A program made the translations under genes and the position numbers. Positions 1-8,319 of a DNA stretch of 64,000 nt are shown in pieces (within the stretch, counting starts at the first letter, position 1; every line of letters begins with the position of its first letter). The stretch lies in the IMG/VR virus record IMGVR_UViG_3300042385_001265, positions 1-64,000 of that record, one strand, 5' to 3'. The notes under the pieces were generated by a model, which worked only from the letters and a program-made list of their open reading frames with translations, did no database searches and was not told the origin of the DNA. The DNA is from a virus.

Positions 1-631
1 GTTGAGGTGGGAACACCAATAAAAATAACCCATAGAATTAATGCAAGAAGTGAGGACTTAATCTCTCCTTATCATTGCGTGATTCAATATTAAAGGTTAC
101 TTAAAACCGAAAGGTATGATGAAGTACAAGTGGTGTTGTTATCATCCTTACCTACCTCTCACCAAAGAGTGGGTACTGAAGTAATCTTAAAGTATGACGT
201 TAGAGATAACGTATCGAGTAGTATAGTATTCCGTTCTTCAAAATGGGGCGGAGCTAGTGGTAATCCACTACTTGAATTTATCTACAAACCAAAACTCAAT
301 TTGCCTATTGACGCAAAATCAAAAAACAAACTAGAGAAAGAGGTTACCAGTTGCAGACGAAAGGTGTGTACATAGTAGGGAGCTGTTCCCTGCCACAAAT
401 CCTCTCAAGGGAAATGTGATTCTTTCGAAAAACTTCTAGCATCGCGAGGTGTTAATCGGGTCGGCAGATTCGAAGAGGTGGACTACAAAGAGAGTAGTTT
501 GTAACTTTATGAGTGGTAGGACATTACTTACCCACATTGAATTGGTACTTCTCAAAAGGAAGTGGAAATTAAGGCAACCAATAACCCTTATAAAGCTGGT
601 TCATTAAAACGAGTATTCTCATCGTATATAA
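1..631. other. leading segment without a convincing gene
   Basis: No gene is called here. An open frame at 130-375 starts with GTG, has no promoter or ribosome site and resembles nothing I recognise. Two hairpins are visible. One at 375-393 pairs GTAGGGA with TCCCTGC around a 5-nt loop. The other near 452-469 pairs TAGCATC with GGTGTTA around a GCGA tetraloop. The stretch may belong to a structured RNA or to degraded tRNA genes, but no cloverleaf could be built. Confidence 0.3.
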
Positions 632-707
632 GCGAATATCGTATAATGGCTTATTACTCCATCCTTCCAAGTTGGAGATGCAGGTTCGATTCCTGCTATT
701 CGCTCCA
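632..707 (+). tRNA. tRNA-Gly (anticodon UCC)
   Basis: The acceptor stem GCGAATA pairs with TATTCGC, followed by discriminator T and an encoded CCA. The T arm GCAGG-TTCGATT-CCTGC is perfect. The anticodon loop CTTCCAA carries UCC and reads GGA codons. G1-C72, C2-G71 and U73 are the usual bacterial glycine identity elements. The anticodon stem has one mismatch. It is the only tRNA here with an encoded CCA. Confidence 0.9.
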
Positions 708-846
708 CAAACGCATGGGCCACGATGGTAGGCCGAAAGGAAGGTAAATATCTTTCAACCATTAACATCACACTACTGATTTGAATGTGAGAGTAGTATA
801 AACGGAGTACACCCACTAAGTACATAAGTTTGGCTCACATTTATAT

Positions 847-918
847 GGTCCTATCGACTATCGGTTAGGTCATCAGGTTTTCATCCTGAAAAGTCGGGTT
901 CGATTCCCGGTGGGACTA
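847..918 (+). tRNA. tRNA-Glu (anticodon UUC)
   Basis: The acceptor stem GGTCCTA pairs with TGGGACT and the discriminator is A. The anticodon stem TCAGG/CCTGA encloses loop TTTTCAT with anticodon UUC. The T loop is canonical TTCGATT. CCA is not encoded; CA follows the discriminator, so the phage or host CCA-adding enzyme would have to complete it. The same window encodes a glutamyl-tRNA reductase, which uses charged tRNA-Glu. Confidence 0.9.
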
Positions 919-925
919 CAAAAGA

Positions 926-1011
926 GGAAAGATGGCAGAGTTGGTCGATTGCACCGGTCTTGAAAACCGGCATACTGAAAGGTATCGTGGGTTCGAATCC
1001 TACTCTTTCCG
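926..1011 (+). tRNA. tRNA-Ser (anticodon UGA)
   Basis: A class II tRNA: acceptor GGAAAGA pairs with TCTTTCC and the discriminator is G. Anticodon stem CCGGT/ACCGG encloses CTTGAAA with anticodon UGA. A long variable arm with a short stem lies at about 971-986, and the T arm GTGGG-TTCGAAT-CCTAC is canonical. CCA is not encoded. Confidence 0.93.
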
Positions 1012-1041
1012 CAAAATATTAATAATTTAATTTAAGATAGC

Positions 1042-1425
1042 ATGGATTACACAAATTTAATTTTACTGAGTTTTGGATTTTCAATAGGTCTATTTGGTTT
1101 TAGCTTTTATAAAGGTAGAAAATTACAAAAAGAAATCAACCAATTGGAGGATTTAATTGATGAATTGGATAGGGAAATATCATCCAGAGATAGGTTAGTT
1201 AATCAACGTATAGATGGTGAGATTAATAGAGTTAATAAGATATCAACAGATGAAGTAAAGTTTACAATATCTCAAATCGAATTATTAAAAAGAACAATTG
1301 ATGAATTAGAAAATAAATTCAGAGATAAGATTGTATCAGGTGTGGAGGTTAAAGCCGCATTCGATAGGATTAACAAAGTTCAATCCGATTTGGAGGATTT
1401 TGTAAAAATGTATAGAAACCAATAA
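1042..1425 (+). CDS. membrane-anchored coiled-coil protein
   Basis: 127 aa. Residues 5-23 form one hydrophobic segment followed by basic residues (YKGRK), which suggests an N-terminal anchor with the rest in the cytoplasm. Residues 28-125 are rich in E, K, L and I in heptad-like spacing, consistent with a long coiled coil. It follows the tRNA genes and precedes another coiled-coil gene by 16 bases. No known family was recognised. Confidence 0.7.
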   Translation: MDYTNLILLSFGFSIGLFGFSFYKGRKLQKEINQLEDLIDELDREISSRDRLVNQRIDGEINRVNKISTDEVKFTISQIELLKRTIDELENKFRDKIVSGVEVKAAFDRINKVQSDLEDFVKMYRNQ

Positions 1426-1441
1426 ATAAAATCATAAAAAA

Positions 1442-1870
1442 ATGAACGTAAAGCAAGCCCTTAAAGCCAAAAATAAGTTGGTGGCAGAAATTAAAGAGTG
1501 TTATAGAATCCTACAAACACAAAACTCTATTGAAGAGGGGAATCCTCGTAGATATAGTGTGAAGAAAAAATTAGAGGATATTGCTGAATTAACCGATGAG
1601 TTGGTTCAATTGAAAGCAAGATTACATAGAGCAAACGCTCCGGTGTATGATAAAATCTTCCAAATGGCGGAAATCAAAGGAATCATCAAAGAATTAAAAA
1701 AGATGGATGTTTCTGAGGGTAAACAAACTGAAAGATATGGTAGTGTTGTATCTGTAAAAGAGGTGGAAATGAATGTAATCGAACGTGATGCAGTCATTAA
1801 ACAATACGAAGAGCACGTTGAGAAACTTCAAAACGAATTAGATATTCATAATTCAAATACGAATATCTAA
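1442..1870 (+). CDS. DIP1984-like helical protein
   Basis: 142 aa and almost entirely helical. The order of a helical start (KQALKAKNKLVAEIKE), a central LKARLHRANAP segment and a C-terminal helix ending near NELDIHNSNT recalls the DIP1984/septicolysin-like family, where an R-x-N-x-T/A segment follows two helices and the chain ends in a similar helix. That family has no settled function. The match is from memory of its pattern, so the name is tentative; the reading frame itself is clear. Confidence 0.6.
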   Translation: MNVKQALKAKNKLVAEIKECYRILQTQNSIEEGNPRRYSVKKKLEDIAELTDELVQLKARLHRANAPVYDKIFQMAEIKGIIKELKKMDVSEGKQTERYGSVVSVKEVEMNVIERDAVIKQYEEHVEKLQNELDIHNSNTNI

Positions 1871-2099
1871 AAGATATTGAGGGAATGGGGGAGATGAAGT
1901 TTTCTTAATATAATCTTACAAGCCAACTATGAGGCACATAGCGGATGAACGATTACGATAACGAAAGATACACAACATTCAACCATTTTAGAGTCAACTG
2001 TCGCCCACCATCAACGAAATTCAACCTTCTTTGAAACCTGGTTATCTTTTGATTACTGATTCAAACCCACACCTCATTAATAAATTCCTATCCAAATAA
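1871..2099. other. intergenic region, no gene seen
   Basis: About 230 bases between two genes. I see no early or late promoter box, no convincing hairpin with a T run and no tRNA. A gene start follows directly at 2100. Confidence 0.4.
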
Positions 2100-2486
2100 A
2101 TGAACGCAATCAAAAAGTATTTTCAGTTCAATGGTACAATTAGTGGTACCACTTTTTTTCTAAGAAACCTGTTAGCTTTATTTCTATCCCTAATAACTGT
2201 TATGGTTATTGCAGTTGGGGTTGGGTTAAATCTACCGGCACTAATATTTGTTGGAGTTATATTGTTATTGGGTGTACTATGGTTTTCGTTAACCAATACA
2301 TTTAAACGCATCAACGCATTGTATCCACAAAGTACAGCTATATATACCGCTGGTTTGTTTTCGTTACAATGTGTGAATGGAGCTATGATTCAATCACCTT
2401 ATAGAATTATCCTATCAGCTATACTATTAGCAATGGGTTTATTCCTTATTTTTAAAGAATCTGATATACATAATCACAACGGATAA
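2100..2486 (+). CDS. DUF805-like small membrane protein
   Basis: 128 aa with four hydrophobic segments at about 24-41, 46-62, 79-96 and 103-120. The start FQFNGTISGTTFFLRN and the later FKRINALYP, before a further membrane pair, resemble the DUF805 layout (an F-x-G-R-x-R motif before the first helix). The role is unknown. No promoter was seen directly upstream. Confidence 0.55.
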   Translation: MNAIKKYFQFNGTISGTTFFLRNLLALFLSLITVMVIAVGVGLNLPALIFVGVILLLGVLWFSLTNTFKRINALYPQSTAIYTAGLFSLQCVNGAMIQSPYRIILSAILLAMGLFLIFKESDIHNHNG

Positions 2487-2523
2487 AACTGGTTAAAATT
2501 AATTAAAAATAAATCGGTATTTC

Positions 2524-2555
2524 TTTGGAGATATCGATTTTTTTTTGTATATTTG
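2524..2555 (+). promoter_or_regulatory. early promoter (-33 TTTG / -7 TATATTTG)
   Basis: TTTG at 2524-2527, a 20-nt spacer, then TATATTTG at 2548-2555. This matches the Bacteroidota -33/-7 pattern. It drives the gene starting at 2573 and shows that a longer frame from 2525 cannot be the true coding start. Confidence 0.8.
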
Positions 2556-2572
2556 ACTTAAAATTAATTGAT

Positions 2573-2875
2573 ATGAGTAAGTATAAAAAGATTATTAAGG
2601 AATGGAAAGATTGCACCACACAAGAAATATGGGAAGGTGTTAGAGATAACTTTATCTTTGGATTCTTAGGAGCAATGTTAGTTGTATTTATCGCAACTAG
2701 AACTGATATAGCAGTATTCATTGGATATTTAGTTTATTACTTTTTTATGGGTAAGATTGTAAATCGACCTAAATATGTTACCGATTTCGGACAACTTATT
2801 GTATTCCCAATTCCATCTGCATTAGGTGCGTTTGCTGGATATAAACTTTCTTATATATTATTACATTTAATTTAG
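2573..2875 (+). CDS. small membrane protein
   Basis: 100 aa from ATG 2573. A longer open frame starts at 2525 but would overlap the promoter at 2524-2555. Hydrophobic stretches lie near residues 25-41 (FGFLGAMLVVFIA) and 45-58, with another at the C terminus (about 77-100). It begins its own transcription unit and is followed 4 bases later by the next gene. No family was recognised. Confidence 0.7.
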   Translation: MSKYKKIIKEWKDCTTQEIWEGVRDNFIFGFLGAMLVVFIATRTDIAVFIGYLVYYFFMGKIVNRPKYVTDFGQLIVFPIPSALGAFAGYKLSYILLHLI

Positions 2876-2879
2876 AGTT

Positions 2880-3494
2880 ATGATAAACAATTTAGAATTA
2901 ATTAAGCCATTATTGAACTTTGAAAAGCGGGGTGACTTTTATATGTTATATGTTTTCAAACGAAAGAAGGACCAACCTGAAGGAGAAAGAGATAATCATC
3001 AATCAGTAAGGACAATCAAAACTTATTGTATTGAGAGTATTGACCATTTGGACCGTAGATGGGATGAGATTGTTCAAATGTGTGAGATGTTTAAGGCAAG
3101 AGCTTACATTCACGTTCAGAAACAAAATCACTTTGATGTATCACTTAGTATGATGGTTGATTTGGCACAACGTATTCAGAATGGTAACCATAATCAAAAG
3201 GGATTATTCGATTCAGTTGTTGGACAAATAAAAACACAAGAGAAGAGATGGATTGTTGATGTTGATACTACATCACAACATATACAAAATATGATTTCAA
3301 ATATCATTGAGATGGTTAAGCCAAATGATGGTGGTAAGATAATCACAAAGATTCCAACAAAAAATGGAGTTCATTTGATTACCAAACGATTTGATGTTAT
3401 GGAATTTAATAAACAAATAAAAGAACGTGGTAAGGAGATACCGGATATTCAAAAGAAAAATCCAACATTACTTTACTATCCTAATTCATTATAA
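2880..3494 (+). CDS. conserved phage protein, function unknown
   Basis: 204 aa, soluble. The opening (NNLELIKPLLNFEKRGDFYMLYVFKRKKDQP) and the central segment with YIHVQKQN recall a protein I associate with large Bacteroidota phages that is usually left as hypothetical; a PrimPol-like or RNA-binding fold has crossed my mind but I cannot show catalytic residues. It lies 4 bases upstream of the next gene in one operon. Confidence 0.6.
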   Translation: MINNLELIKPLLNFEKRGDFYMLYVFKRKKDQPEGERDNHQSVRTIKTYCIESIDHLDRRWDEIVQMCEMFKARAYIHVQKQNHFDVSLSMMVDLAQRIQNGNHNQKGLFDSVVGQIKTQEKRWIVDVDTTSQHIQNMISNIIEMVKPNDGGKIITKIPTKNGVHLITKRFDVMEFNKQIKERGKEIPDIQKKNPTLLYYPNSL

Positions 3495-3497
3495 CTT

Positions 3498-3914
3498 ATG
3501 AAAGACGTATTGGTATATATGAAAAGTCCAGAAGGTGAAAAGGCAATGGTAGATTATTTTACTAAACTTGCCTTAAAGGATAGAATCCAATTGGAAAGAG
3601 CAAATAAACTATTACAAAGATATGGTGTTTGTGATGATTCTACATTTGATTACTTAATGCTGGATGTTTTAGAGAAACAAAGTAAGTACGATGAAAGGCA
3701 TTATAATACATATTCAGATAAACCATTACATATTATGGATTTGATGTGGGAATTGGCTCAAAATTATGGAACTGAAATTGAACCAATAGATAGTTTAACT
3801 GAGAATTTCCCATCAACTATCTATGATTATTATGGTTATCAGTTCGCAATAACACATGGACAGGGTTCAGTATTAAGTGTTTACAGGCAAAATGATTTAA
3901 GGTATAGAAGTTAG
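3498..3914 (+). CDS. hypothetical protein
   Basis: 138 aa, soluble and slightly acidic, helical for the first 80 residues. No motif was recognised. It is co-oriented with and 3 bases after the preceding gene, so it is probably co-transcribed from the promoter at 2524-2555. Confidence 0.6.
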   Translation: MKDVLVYMKSPEGEKAMVDYFTKLALKDRIQLERANKLLQRYGVCDDSTFDYLMLDVLEKQSKYDERHYNTYSDKPLHIMDLMWELAQNYGTEIEPIDSLTENFPSTIYDYYGYQFAITHGQGSVLSVYRQNDLRYRS

Positions 3915-3943
3915 TAACTTTTTTGAAAATAATCGGCAAAAAG

Positions 3944-3975
3944 CTTGTATATGTCAATAATTTTTACTACATTTG
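3944..3975 (+). promoter_or_regulatory. early promoter, extended type (CTTG / TACATTTG)
   Basis: CTTG at 3944-3947, a 20-nt spacer, then TACATTTG at 3968-3975. It sits in the longer conserved block: an A/T run, then GGCAAAAAGCTTGTATATGTC. It drives the 48-aa gene at 3994 and the RNA-repair genes behind it. Confidence 0.8.
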
Positions 3976-3993
3976 AGTATAAGATTAAGAGAT

Positions 3994-4140
3994 ATGAAAA
4001 CTACAATGGACTGGAAAAGAATGGGTTTCAAAACTGAGAAAGAGTACAATGATTTCTTAGAATCAAAATGGCAATCTTTGAAACTTAAATTAGAAGAACC
4101 AAACATAAAAGCAGTATTCAAACGATTAAAAGATAGATAG
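3994..4140 (+). CDS. small early protein
   Basis: 48 aa, basic, starting MKTTMDWKRMGFKTEKEYND. It begins about 18 bases after an early promoter box and ends 2 bases before the phosphoesterase gene. The N-terminal half looks like a short helical recruitment or adaptor segment. No family was recognised. Confidence 0.65.
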   Translation: MKTTMDWKRMGFKTEKEYNDFLESKWQSLKLKLEEPNIKAVFKRLKDR

Positions 4141-4142
4141 TT

Positions 4143-4805
4143 ATGAAGATATTACTAAATAAAGGACAAAAAGTATGGTTCACAAGTGATACCCACTATA
4201 ACCATGCTAACATTTGTAAAGGAACAACACAATGGGATAGAGCTGGTGCAAACCATTTCAGAGATTTCGATACATTGAACCAAATGAATGCCGTATTAGT
4301 TAATAATATCAATGCAGTAGTTGGACAAGATGATATCTTAATTCACTTAGGTGACTGGTCTTTTGGTGGATTTGATTCAATCGCTGAATTTAGAAACCGA
4401 ATTGTTTGTCAAAACATTCACTTAGTATTAGGTAACCACGACCACCACATAGCTAACAATAGAGATGGTATCGCTGAGATATTCAGTTCAGTTCATCAAT
4501 ATTTAGATTTGAGTATCAAATGGCCCGATGGTAGTGGTAAACATGATGGAACTCATTTTGTGTGTATGCACTACCCAATAGCAAGTTGGGATGGTTTAGG
4601 TAAGGGAGTTCCTCACTTACATGGACACGTTCACTTACCACCTAACCGAAGAGTTGGTAGAGGTAAAGTTATGGATGTTGGTGTAGATGGTAACAACTTA
4701 TCACCAATTAGTATGAGTGATATTGTTAGAATATTAGATAAACAACCTATTGATGGATTTTTAGATAAAGACCATCATACAATTGTAGAAAACTATAAAA
4801 AGTAA
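4143..4805 (+). CDS. metallophosphoesterase
   Basis: 220 aa calcineurin-like phosphoesterase. Metal ligand motifs are in the usual order: D16-x-H18 (SDTHYNH), GD at 70-71, GNHD at 97-100, H143 (MHYP) and HGHVH at 160-164. It is a complete single-domain enzyme. It is followed 3 bases later by a P-loop kinase and then an RNA ligase. In bacterial Pnkp these three activities are fused in one polypeptide for RNA repair, so a role as a 3'-phosphatase or 2',3'-phosphodiesterase is inferred from context. A general phosphodiesterase role is the alternative. Confidence 0.88.
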   Translation: MKILLNKGQKVWFTSDTHYNHANICKGTTQWDRAGANHFRDFDTLNQMNAVLVNNINAVVGQDDILIHLGDWSFGGFDSIAEFRNRIVCQNIHLVLGNHDHHIANNRDGIAEIFSSVHQYLDLSIKWPDGSGKHDGTHFVCMHYPIASWDGLGKGVPHLHGHVHLPPNRRVGRGKVMDVGVDGNNLSPISMSDIVRILDKQPIDGFLDKDHHTIVENYKK

Positions 4806-4808
4806 GTT

Positions 4809-5222
4809 ATGAAAGAATTATTTTTATTAAGAGGATTGCCAGGTAGTGGTAAATCAACATTAGCAAATTCAATAGTAGAAAGTGATTTCTTAGTATGTGA
4901 AGCTGATAAGTATTTTTATGATAAGGAAGGTAACTATAACTTCGATGGTTCTAAACTAAAAGATGCACATGAGTTTTGTAGAAATACAGTAGAAACTTAT
5001 ATGAAGGATTCATTAGTTAATGACCAATTTTATAGAAAAATAGTAGTATCTAACACTTTTACTCAAAAATGGGAGATGGATATATATTTTACCTTAGCAA
5101 AAACCTATGGATATCAGGTTTACTCATTAGTAGTTGAGAATAGACATGGTGGTGTAAACCAACATGGTGTTCCAACTGAAGCAGTTGAAAGAATGAGAAA
5201 TAGATTTGAAATAAAATTATAA
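4809..5222 (+). CDS. P-loop kinase, NEDD4BP2-like
   Basis: 137 aa. Walker A GLPGSGKS spans residues 9-16. An E-A-D segment lies at 31-33, and a conserved NQHGVP-x-E-x2-x-RM segment at 117-130 is typical of the NEDD4BP2-type P-loop kinases, which are related to polynucleotide kinases. It lies between a phosphoesterase and an RNA ligase with 3-base gaps, so 5'-OH RNA kinase activity is the natural guess. Nothing in the sequence proves an RNA substrate. Confidence 0.75.
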   Translation: MKELFLLRGLPGSGKSTLANSIVESDFLVCEADKYFYDKEGNYNFDGSKLKDAHEFCRNTVETYMKDSLVNDQFYRKIVVSNTFTQKWEMDIYFTLAKTYGYQVYSLVVENRHGGVNQHGVPTEAVERMRNRFEIKL

Positions 5223-5225
5223 GAA

Positions 5226-6371
5226 ATGAAAAACGAAAATTCAGTTTGCTACATAGCAAAAATCAAAGAAGTAAATCCAATTGAGGGTGCTGATAACATC
5301 GAATTGGTAGTTGCTGGTGGTTGGAATGCAATCACTAAGAAGGGAGAGTTTACTATTGGTGATGAAACAATCATTGCTACAACTGATGCGGTTATACCTG
5401 AAGAACTTTCTGAAGAGATGGGTGTAACTAACTATCTTCGTAAAGGTAATAGAGTTAGGACTGTAAAATTAAGAGGTGTTTATTCTGAATGTTTAATTAT
5501 CCCAATGAAATACCTACGTGGTAGAGTTACTATGGGTGATTTTGATTTAGGCGAAGGTGATGATTGTATGGAATTCTTAGGAATTACTAAATACGAACCA
5601 CCAGTTAAACAAATCCAATTAGCCGGAGGTAGAAAGATTAGATACCAAGACAATCCAAACTTCCACATCTACTATAAATTCCCAAACCTAAAAAATGTGG
5701 ATGGAATGTTTACTGAAGAAGATACCGTTGAAATTACTCGTAAGATACATGGTACTAATGCTAGATATGGTATTGTTAAGAAACTTAAATTATCATTTTG
5801 GGATAAGGTTAAGAAGTTCATTGGGTTTGCTGATAAGTGGATTGGGTATGAATTTGTAGTTGGTTCACATAATGTAGAAAAGGGTTCGGATTCTCAAGGT
5901 TTCTATGATACCAATGTTTGGTACCAAATTGCGGATAAATATGAAATCAAAAAGAGGTTATGGGAATACGTTAAAAGTAATTCAATGGAACCAGAAATTG
6001 GAGATGGAATCACAATCTATGGAGAAATCTATGGGGCCGGAATTCAAAAGAACTATGATTATGGTTTGACAGAAATGGAGTTTGTAGGATTCGATGTAAA
6101 GGAGAATGGTGAGTATTTAAGTCCTATCAATTCTAAATTGATGATTAAAGATATATTACAATTACCTTATGTTGAAATATTACATTTTGGAAATTGGTCG
6201 CAAGAGGTGCAAGATAAATTCGTATTTAAAAATATGATTGAAGGTACTAAGGTTCCACATGAAGGAATTGTAATCAAATACCATACAGGTGAACGTAATA
6301 AAGTAGCTAAGGTTATAAACCCTGACTACCTTATTTATGGAGAGAAAAATGATGTGGGAGATTCTCACTAA
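5226..6371 (+). CDS. RNA ligase
   Basis: 381 aa. Residues 1-120 form an N-terminal domain that looks like an OB fold, as in Deinococcus-type (Rnl5) RNA ligases. The nucleotidyltransferase core follows: K173 in the K-I-H-G-T motif is the likely adenylated lysine, IYGEIYG near 264-270 fits motif IIIa, and HEGIVIK near 350 fits motif IV, with a later lysine-containing motif V (KVAKV). It would seal 3'-OH/5'-phosphate RNA ends using ATP. It is the last gene of the phosphoesterase-kinase-ligase operon and is followed by a strong terminator at 6377-6410. Confidence 0.87.
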   Translation: MKNENSVCYIAKIKEVNPIEGADNIELVVAGGWNAITKKGEFTIGDETIIATTDAVIPEELSEEMGVTNYLRKGNRVRTVKLRGVYSECLIIPMKYLRGRVTMGDFDLGEGDDCMEFLGITKYEPPVKQIQLAGGRKIRYQDNPNFHIYYKFPNLKNVDGMFTEEDTVEITRKIHGTNARYGIVKKLKLSFWDKVKKFIGFADKWIGYEFVVGSHNVEKGSDSQGFYDTNVWYQIADKYEIKKRLWEYVKSNSMEPEIGDGITIYGEIYGAGIQKNYDYGLTEMEFVGFDVKENGEYLSPINSKLMIKDILQLPYVEILHFGNWSQEVQDKFVFKNMIEGTKVPHEGIVIKYHTGERNKVAKVINPDYLIYGEKNDVGDSH

Positions 6372-6376
6372 TTGAT

Positions 6377-6410
6377 AAAGAGCAGCTAAAATAGTTGCTC
6401 TTTTTCTTTT
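6377..6410 (+). terminator. Rho-independent terminator after RNA ligase
   Basis: AAAGAGCAGCT pairs with AGTTGCTCTTT (one G-T pair) around a 5-nt loop and is followed by a run of T. It ends the RNA-repair operon. Confidence 0.85.
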
Positions 6411-6416
6411 AAAATA

Positions 6417-6448
6417 TTAGGATATATCAATTATATTTTGTATATTTA
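6417..6448 (+). promoter_or_regulatory. early promoter (TTAG / TATATTTA)
   Basis: A weaker -33 TTAG at 6417-6420, a 20-nt spacer that starts GATATATC, then TATATTTA at 6441-6448. Near-identical to the site at 27889-27920. It drives the CCA-adding-type enzyme. Confidence 0.65.
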
Positions 6449-6471
6449 CTATGTAATAAAAAAGATAGGTT

Positions 6472-7209
6472 ATGCCAAAGATATTCAAAGTAGGGGGTTG
6501 TGTTAGAGATAGGTTGTTAGGGGTTGATACAAAAGATATTGACTTCACATTTGTTTTGGACAACTTAGATTGGACTGTAGAGAGTGGATTTCAAATAATG
6601 ACAGATTGGATGACTGTAAATGATTTTGAAATATTCCTAAGTACACCTGAGTGTTTTACTATCAGAGCTAAGTTCCCAAAAGAACATAAATACTCTGGGA
6701 TGGTTGCTGATTTCGTAATGGCAAGAAAGGAAGTTGGATATGTTGAGGGAACTCGTAGACCAATCTTAGAATTGGGAACATTGGAAGATGATTTACTTAG
6801 AAGAGATTTTACATTAAACGCTATGGCTGAGGATATTGATGGAAACCTTATAGATATATTTGGTGGAATTGATGATTTAAAAATAGGTTTATTAAGAACT
6901 CCATTACCAGCTAAACAAACTATGATGGATGACCCTTTGAGAATTCTAAGAGCATTAAGATTTACAATCACAAAGGATTTTGTTATGAGTGATGATATTT
7001 GGGAAGCAATGAAACAACCTAACATCCTAAAGAAATTAGAACAAACTGTTAGTGGTGAAAGAATTAGAGAAGAGTTAATGAAGATGATGAAATATGATAC
7101 ACCAAAAAGTCTTAGATTACTTATGGATGTAGATGAAATCATCCCTGGTTTTTTAAACCTAATATTTAAAGATGGTATGTGGTTAAAACCAACAAACGAA
7201 AAAGTATAA
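6472..7209 (+). CDS. tRNA nucleotidyltransferase (CCA-adding type)
   Basis: 245 aa. The polymerase-beta-type head carries GGCVRD at 8-13, catalytic D22-x-D24 and a third acidic residue near D80. Family motifs follow: RRDFTLNAMA at 110-119, DPLRILRALRF at 154-164 and ERIREEL at 196-202. This is the class II CCA-adding/poly(A) polymerase family. The protein is short compared with about 400 aa for full enzymes, so the C-terminal body/tail is reduced. Two of the three phage tRNAs lack an encoded CCA, so 3'-end completion or repair is a fitting role. Poly(A) or A-only addition cannot be excluded. Confidence 0.88.
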   Translation: MPKIFKVGGCVRDRLLGVDTKDIDFTFVLDNLDWTVESGFQIMTDWMTVNDFEIFLSTPECFTIRAKFPKEHKYSGMVADFVMARKEVGYVEGTRRPILELGTLEDDLLRRDFTLNAMAEDIDGNLIDIFGGIDDLKIGLLRTPLPAKQTMMDDPLRILRALRFTITKDFVMSDDIWEAMKQPNILKKLEQTVSGERIREELMKMMKYDTPKSLRLLMDVDEIIPGFLNLIFKDGMWLKPTNEKV

Positions 7210-7215
7210 AATTTG

Positions 7216-7223
7216 TATATTAG
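7216..7223 (+). promoter_or_regulatory. possible early promoter, -7 only
   Basis: TATATTAG lies in the same context as other -7 boxes (GTATATTAGAGTATAA), but no TTTG is found 20 nt upstream. It may be a weak promoter for the gene at 7248. Confidence 0.35.
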
Positions 7224-7247
7224 AGTATAACATAACAATTAATAAAA

Positions 7248-7553
7248 ATGGGTAGAACAAAAGAATTTATGATTAATAGTATTCCAGAGGAAGAATTGGA
7301 AGGATATATTTACAATGCTGATTTAAGAGATGCTGAGTATGATGAGTGGTTAAAATCAGATGATTTTATCAATATGATTAATGAAGAGCTTGATAGAGCA
7401 AAACCAATATATTCACAATACGATATCGCATATGCATTGAATTATGCAAAATCAGGTATCATAGTTGAAGCATCTGAAATAGGAAGTGATGTGTACAATA
7501 CATTATTTTCAGAAAAAGTATTTGAATATTTAAACAAACTGTATGAACGATAA
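7248..7553 (+). CDS. hypothetical acidic protein
   Basis: 101 aa, acidic (many E and D), predicted mostly helical. No motif was recognised. It overlaps the next small gene by 11 bases, which indicates translational coupling. Confidence 0.6.
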   Translation: MGRTKEFMINSIPEEELEGYIYNADLRDAEYDEWLKSDDFINMINEELDRAKPIYSQYDIAYALNYAKSGIIVEASEIGSDVYNTLFSEKVFEYLNKLYER

Positions 7554-7704
7554 GAAAAAAGAGGAAGTGATTAATTTACTTACCAATACAATTAAAACTG
7601 AGAAACTGAAAGGTAATCAAGGAAATTCAGATACTATTGAAAAACTAACTGATAAATTAGAATCTATAATTGCCGGTAAAAACAAAGGTATTAAAAATAG
7701 ATAA
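7543..7704 (+). CDS. small lysine-rich protein
   Basis: 53 aa, starting MNDKKKEEVINLL. It overlaps the previous gene by 11 bases, and its stop TAA shares its last A with the next ATG (TAATG). Coupled spacing on both sides supports it being translated. Function unknown. Confidence 0.6.
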   Translation: MNDKKKEEVINLLTNTIKTEKLKGNQGNSDTIEKLTDKLESIIAGKNKGIKNR

Positions 7705-8315
7705 TGGATTTTTTTTGTAGATTTGATAATTTAACAACTACCCTTGTGTGGGGTAGACCTGAGTTGTACACATTAACTATGTGGTACAAAGAACTATCAG
7801 AGCTGCATGATTTATCTGAATATGAAGTTTATTTAGCTGGTGGATTTGCTGAGTATTTAAACAACCCATCAAATCCTAAAACTTGGGATGCTGATGTTTG
7901 TTTGGTATCTGATAGTCCCGATTTACCTAAATTGAAAGAAATTTTAGATGATGGATATAGATTGGCATTTAAGAATAGAATATTAGTTGATTTAAAATGT
8001 GTTAATTGGTATTTATGGAACACATTCAGAGATTTATCAAAGGGTGTAGTTGTTGAAATTAACAGTGATAATATGTTAATAATTAAAAATTATTTAAAAT
8101 TTCAAAAATATATAGATGGTGTACTGGAAGTAGAAACAATTACACCAATTAATCCAATAGATTCAACTAGAGATGTCATTAAACTAATGGATGGATTGTA
8201 CCAAATAACAGGTACTCCAACAATGTTGGTTGAAAAGGTTATTAATAAATTTAATGAAGGTATTTATAAAGGAGTCTATGTTGACTTAAAGAAAGATACT
8301 GAATTTATAACTTAA
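7704..8315 (+). CDS. nucleotidyltransferase-fold protein
   Basis: 203 aa. Residues 45-78 read VYLAGGFAEYL, then 9 residues later WDADVCLVS, followed by a later LVDLKCVNW. A GG motif, then D-x-D, then a third acidic residue on a strand is the minimal pattern of the polymerase-beta/MNT nucleotidyltransferase superfamily. It resembles the head of the CCA-adding enzyme encoded just upstream but lacks the other CCA motifs. It may transfer a nucleotide to RNA or protein, or may be a non-catalytic relative. Only the fold level is supported. Confidence 0.55.
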   Translation: MDFFCRFDNLTTTLVWGRPELYTLTMWYKELSELHDLSEYEVYLAGGFAEYLNNPSNPKTWDADVCLVSDSPDLPKLKEILDDGYRLAFKNRILVDLKCVNWYLWNTFRDLSKGVVVEINSDNMLIIKNYLKFQKYIDGVLEVETITPINPIDSTRDVIKLMDGLYQITGTPTMLVEKVINKFNEGIYKGVYVDLKKDTEFIT

Positions 8316-8319
8316 AAGC

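Noticed and set aside
130-375. 81-residue open frame before the tRNA genes
   Set aside because: It starts with GTG, has no promoter or ribosome signal, no recognisable motif, and the neighbouring sequence looks like structured RNA.
619-825. Open frames on both strands overlapping tRNA-Gly
   Set aside because: They are shadows of the tRNA gene and its flank.
6591-7238. 215-residue minus-strand frame
   Set aside because: It is the reverse shadow of the CCA-adding-type gene, whose motifs are clear.
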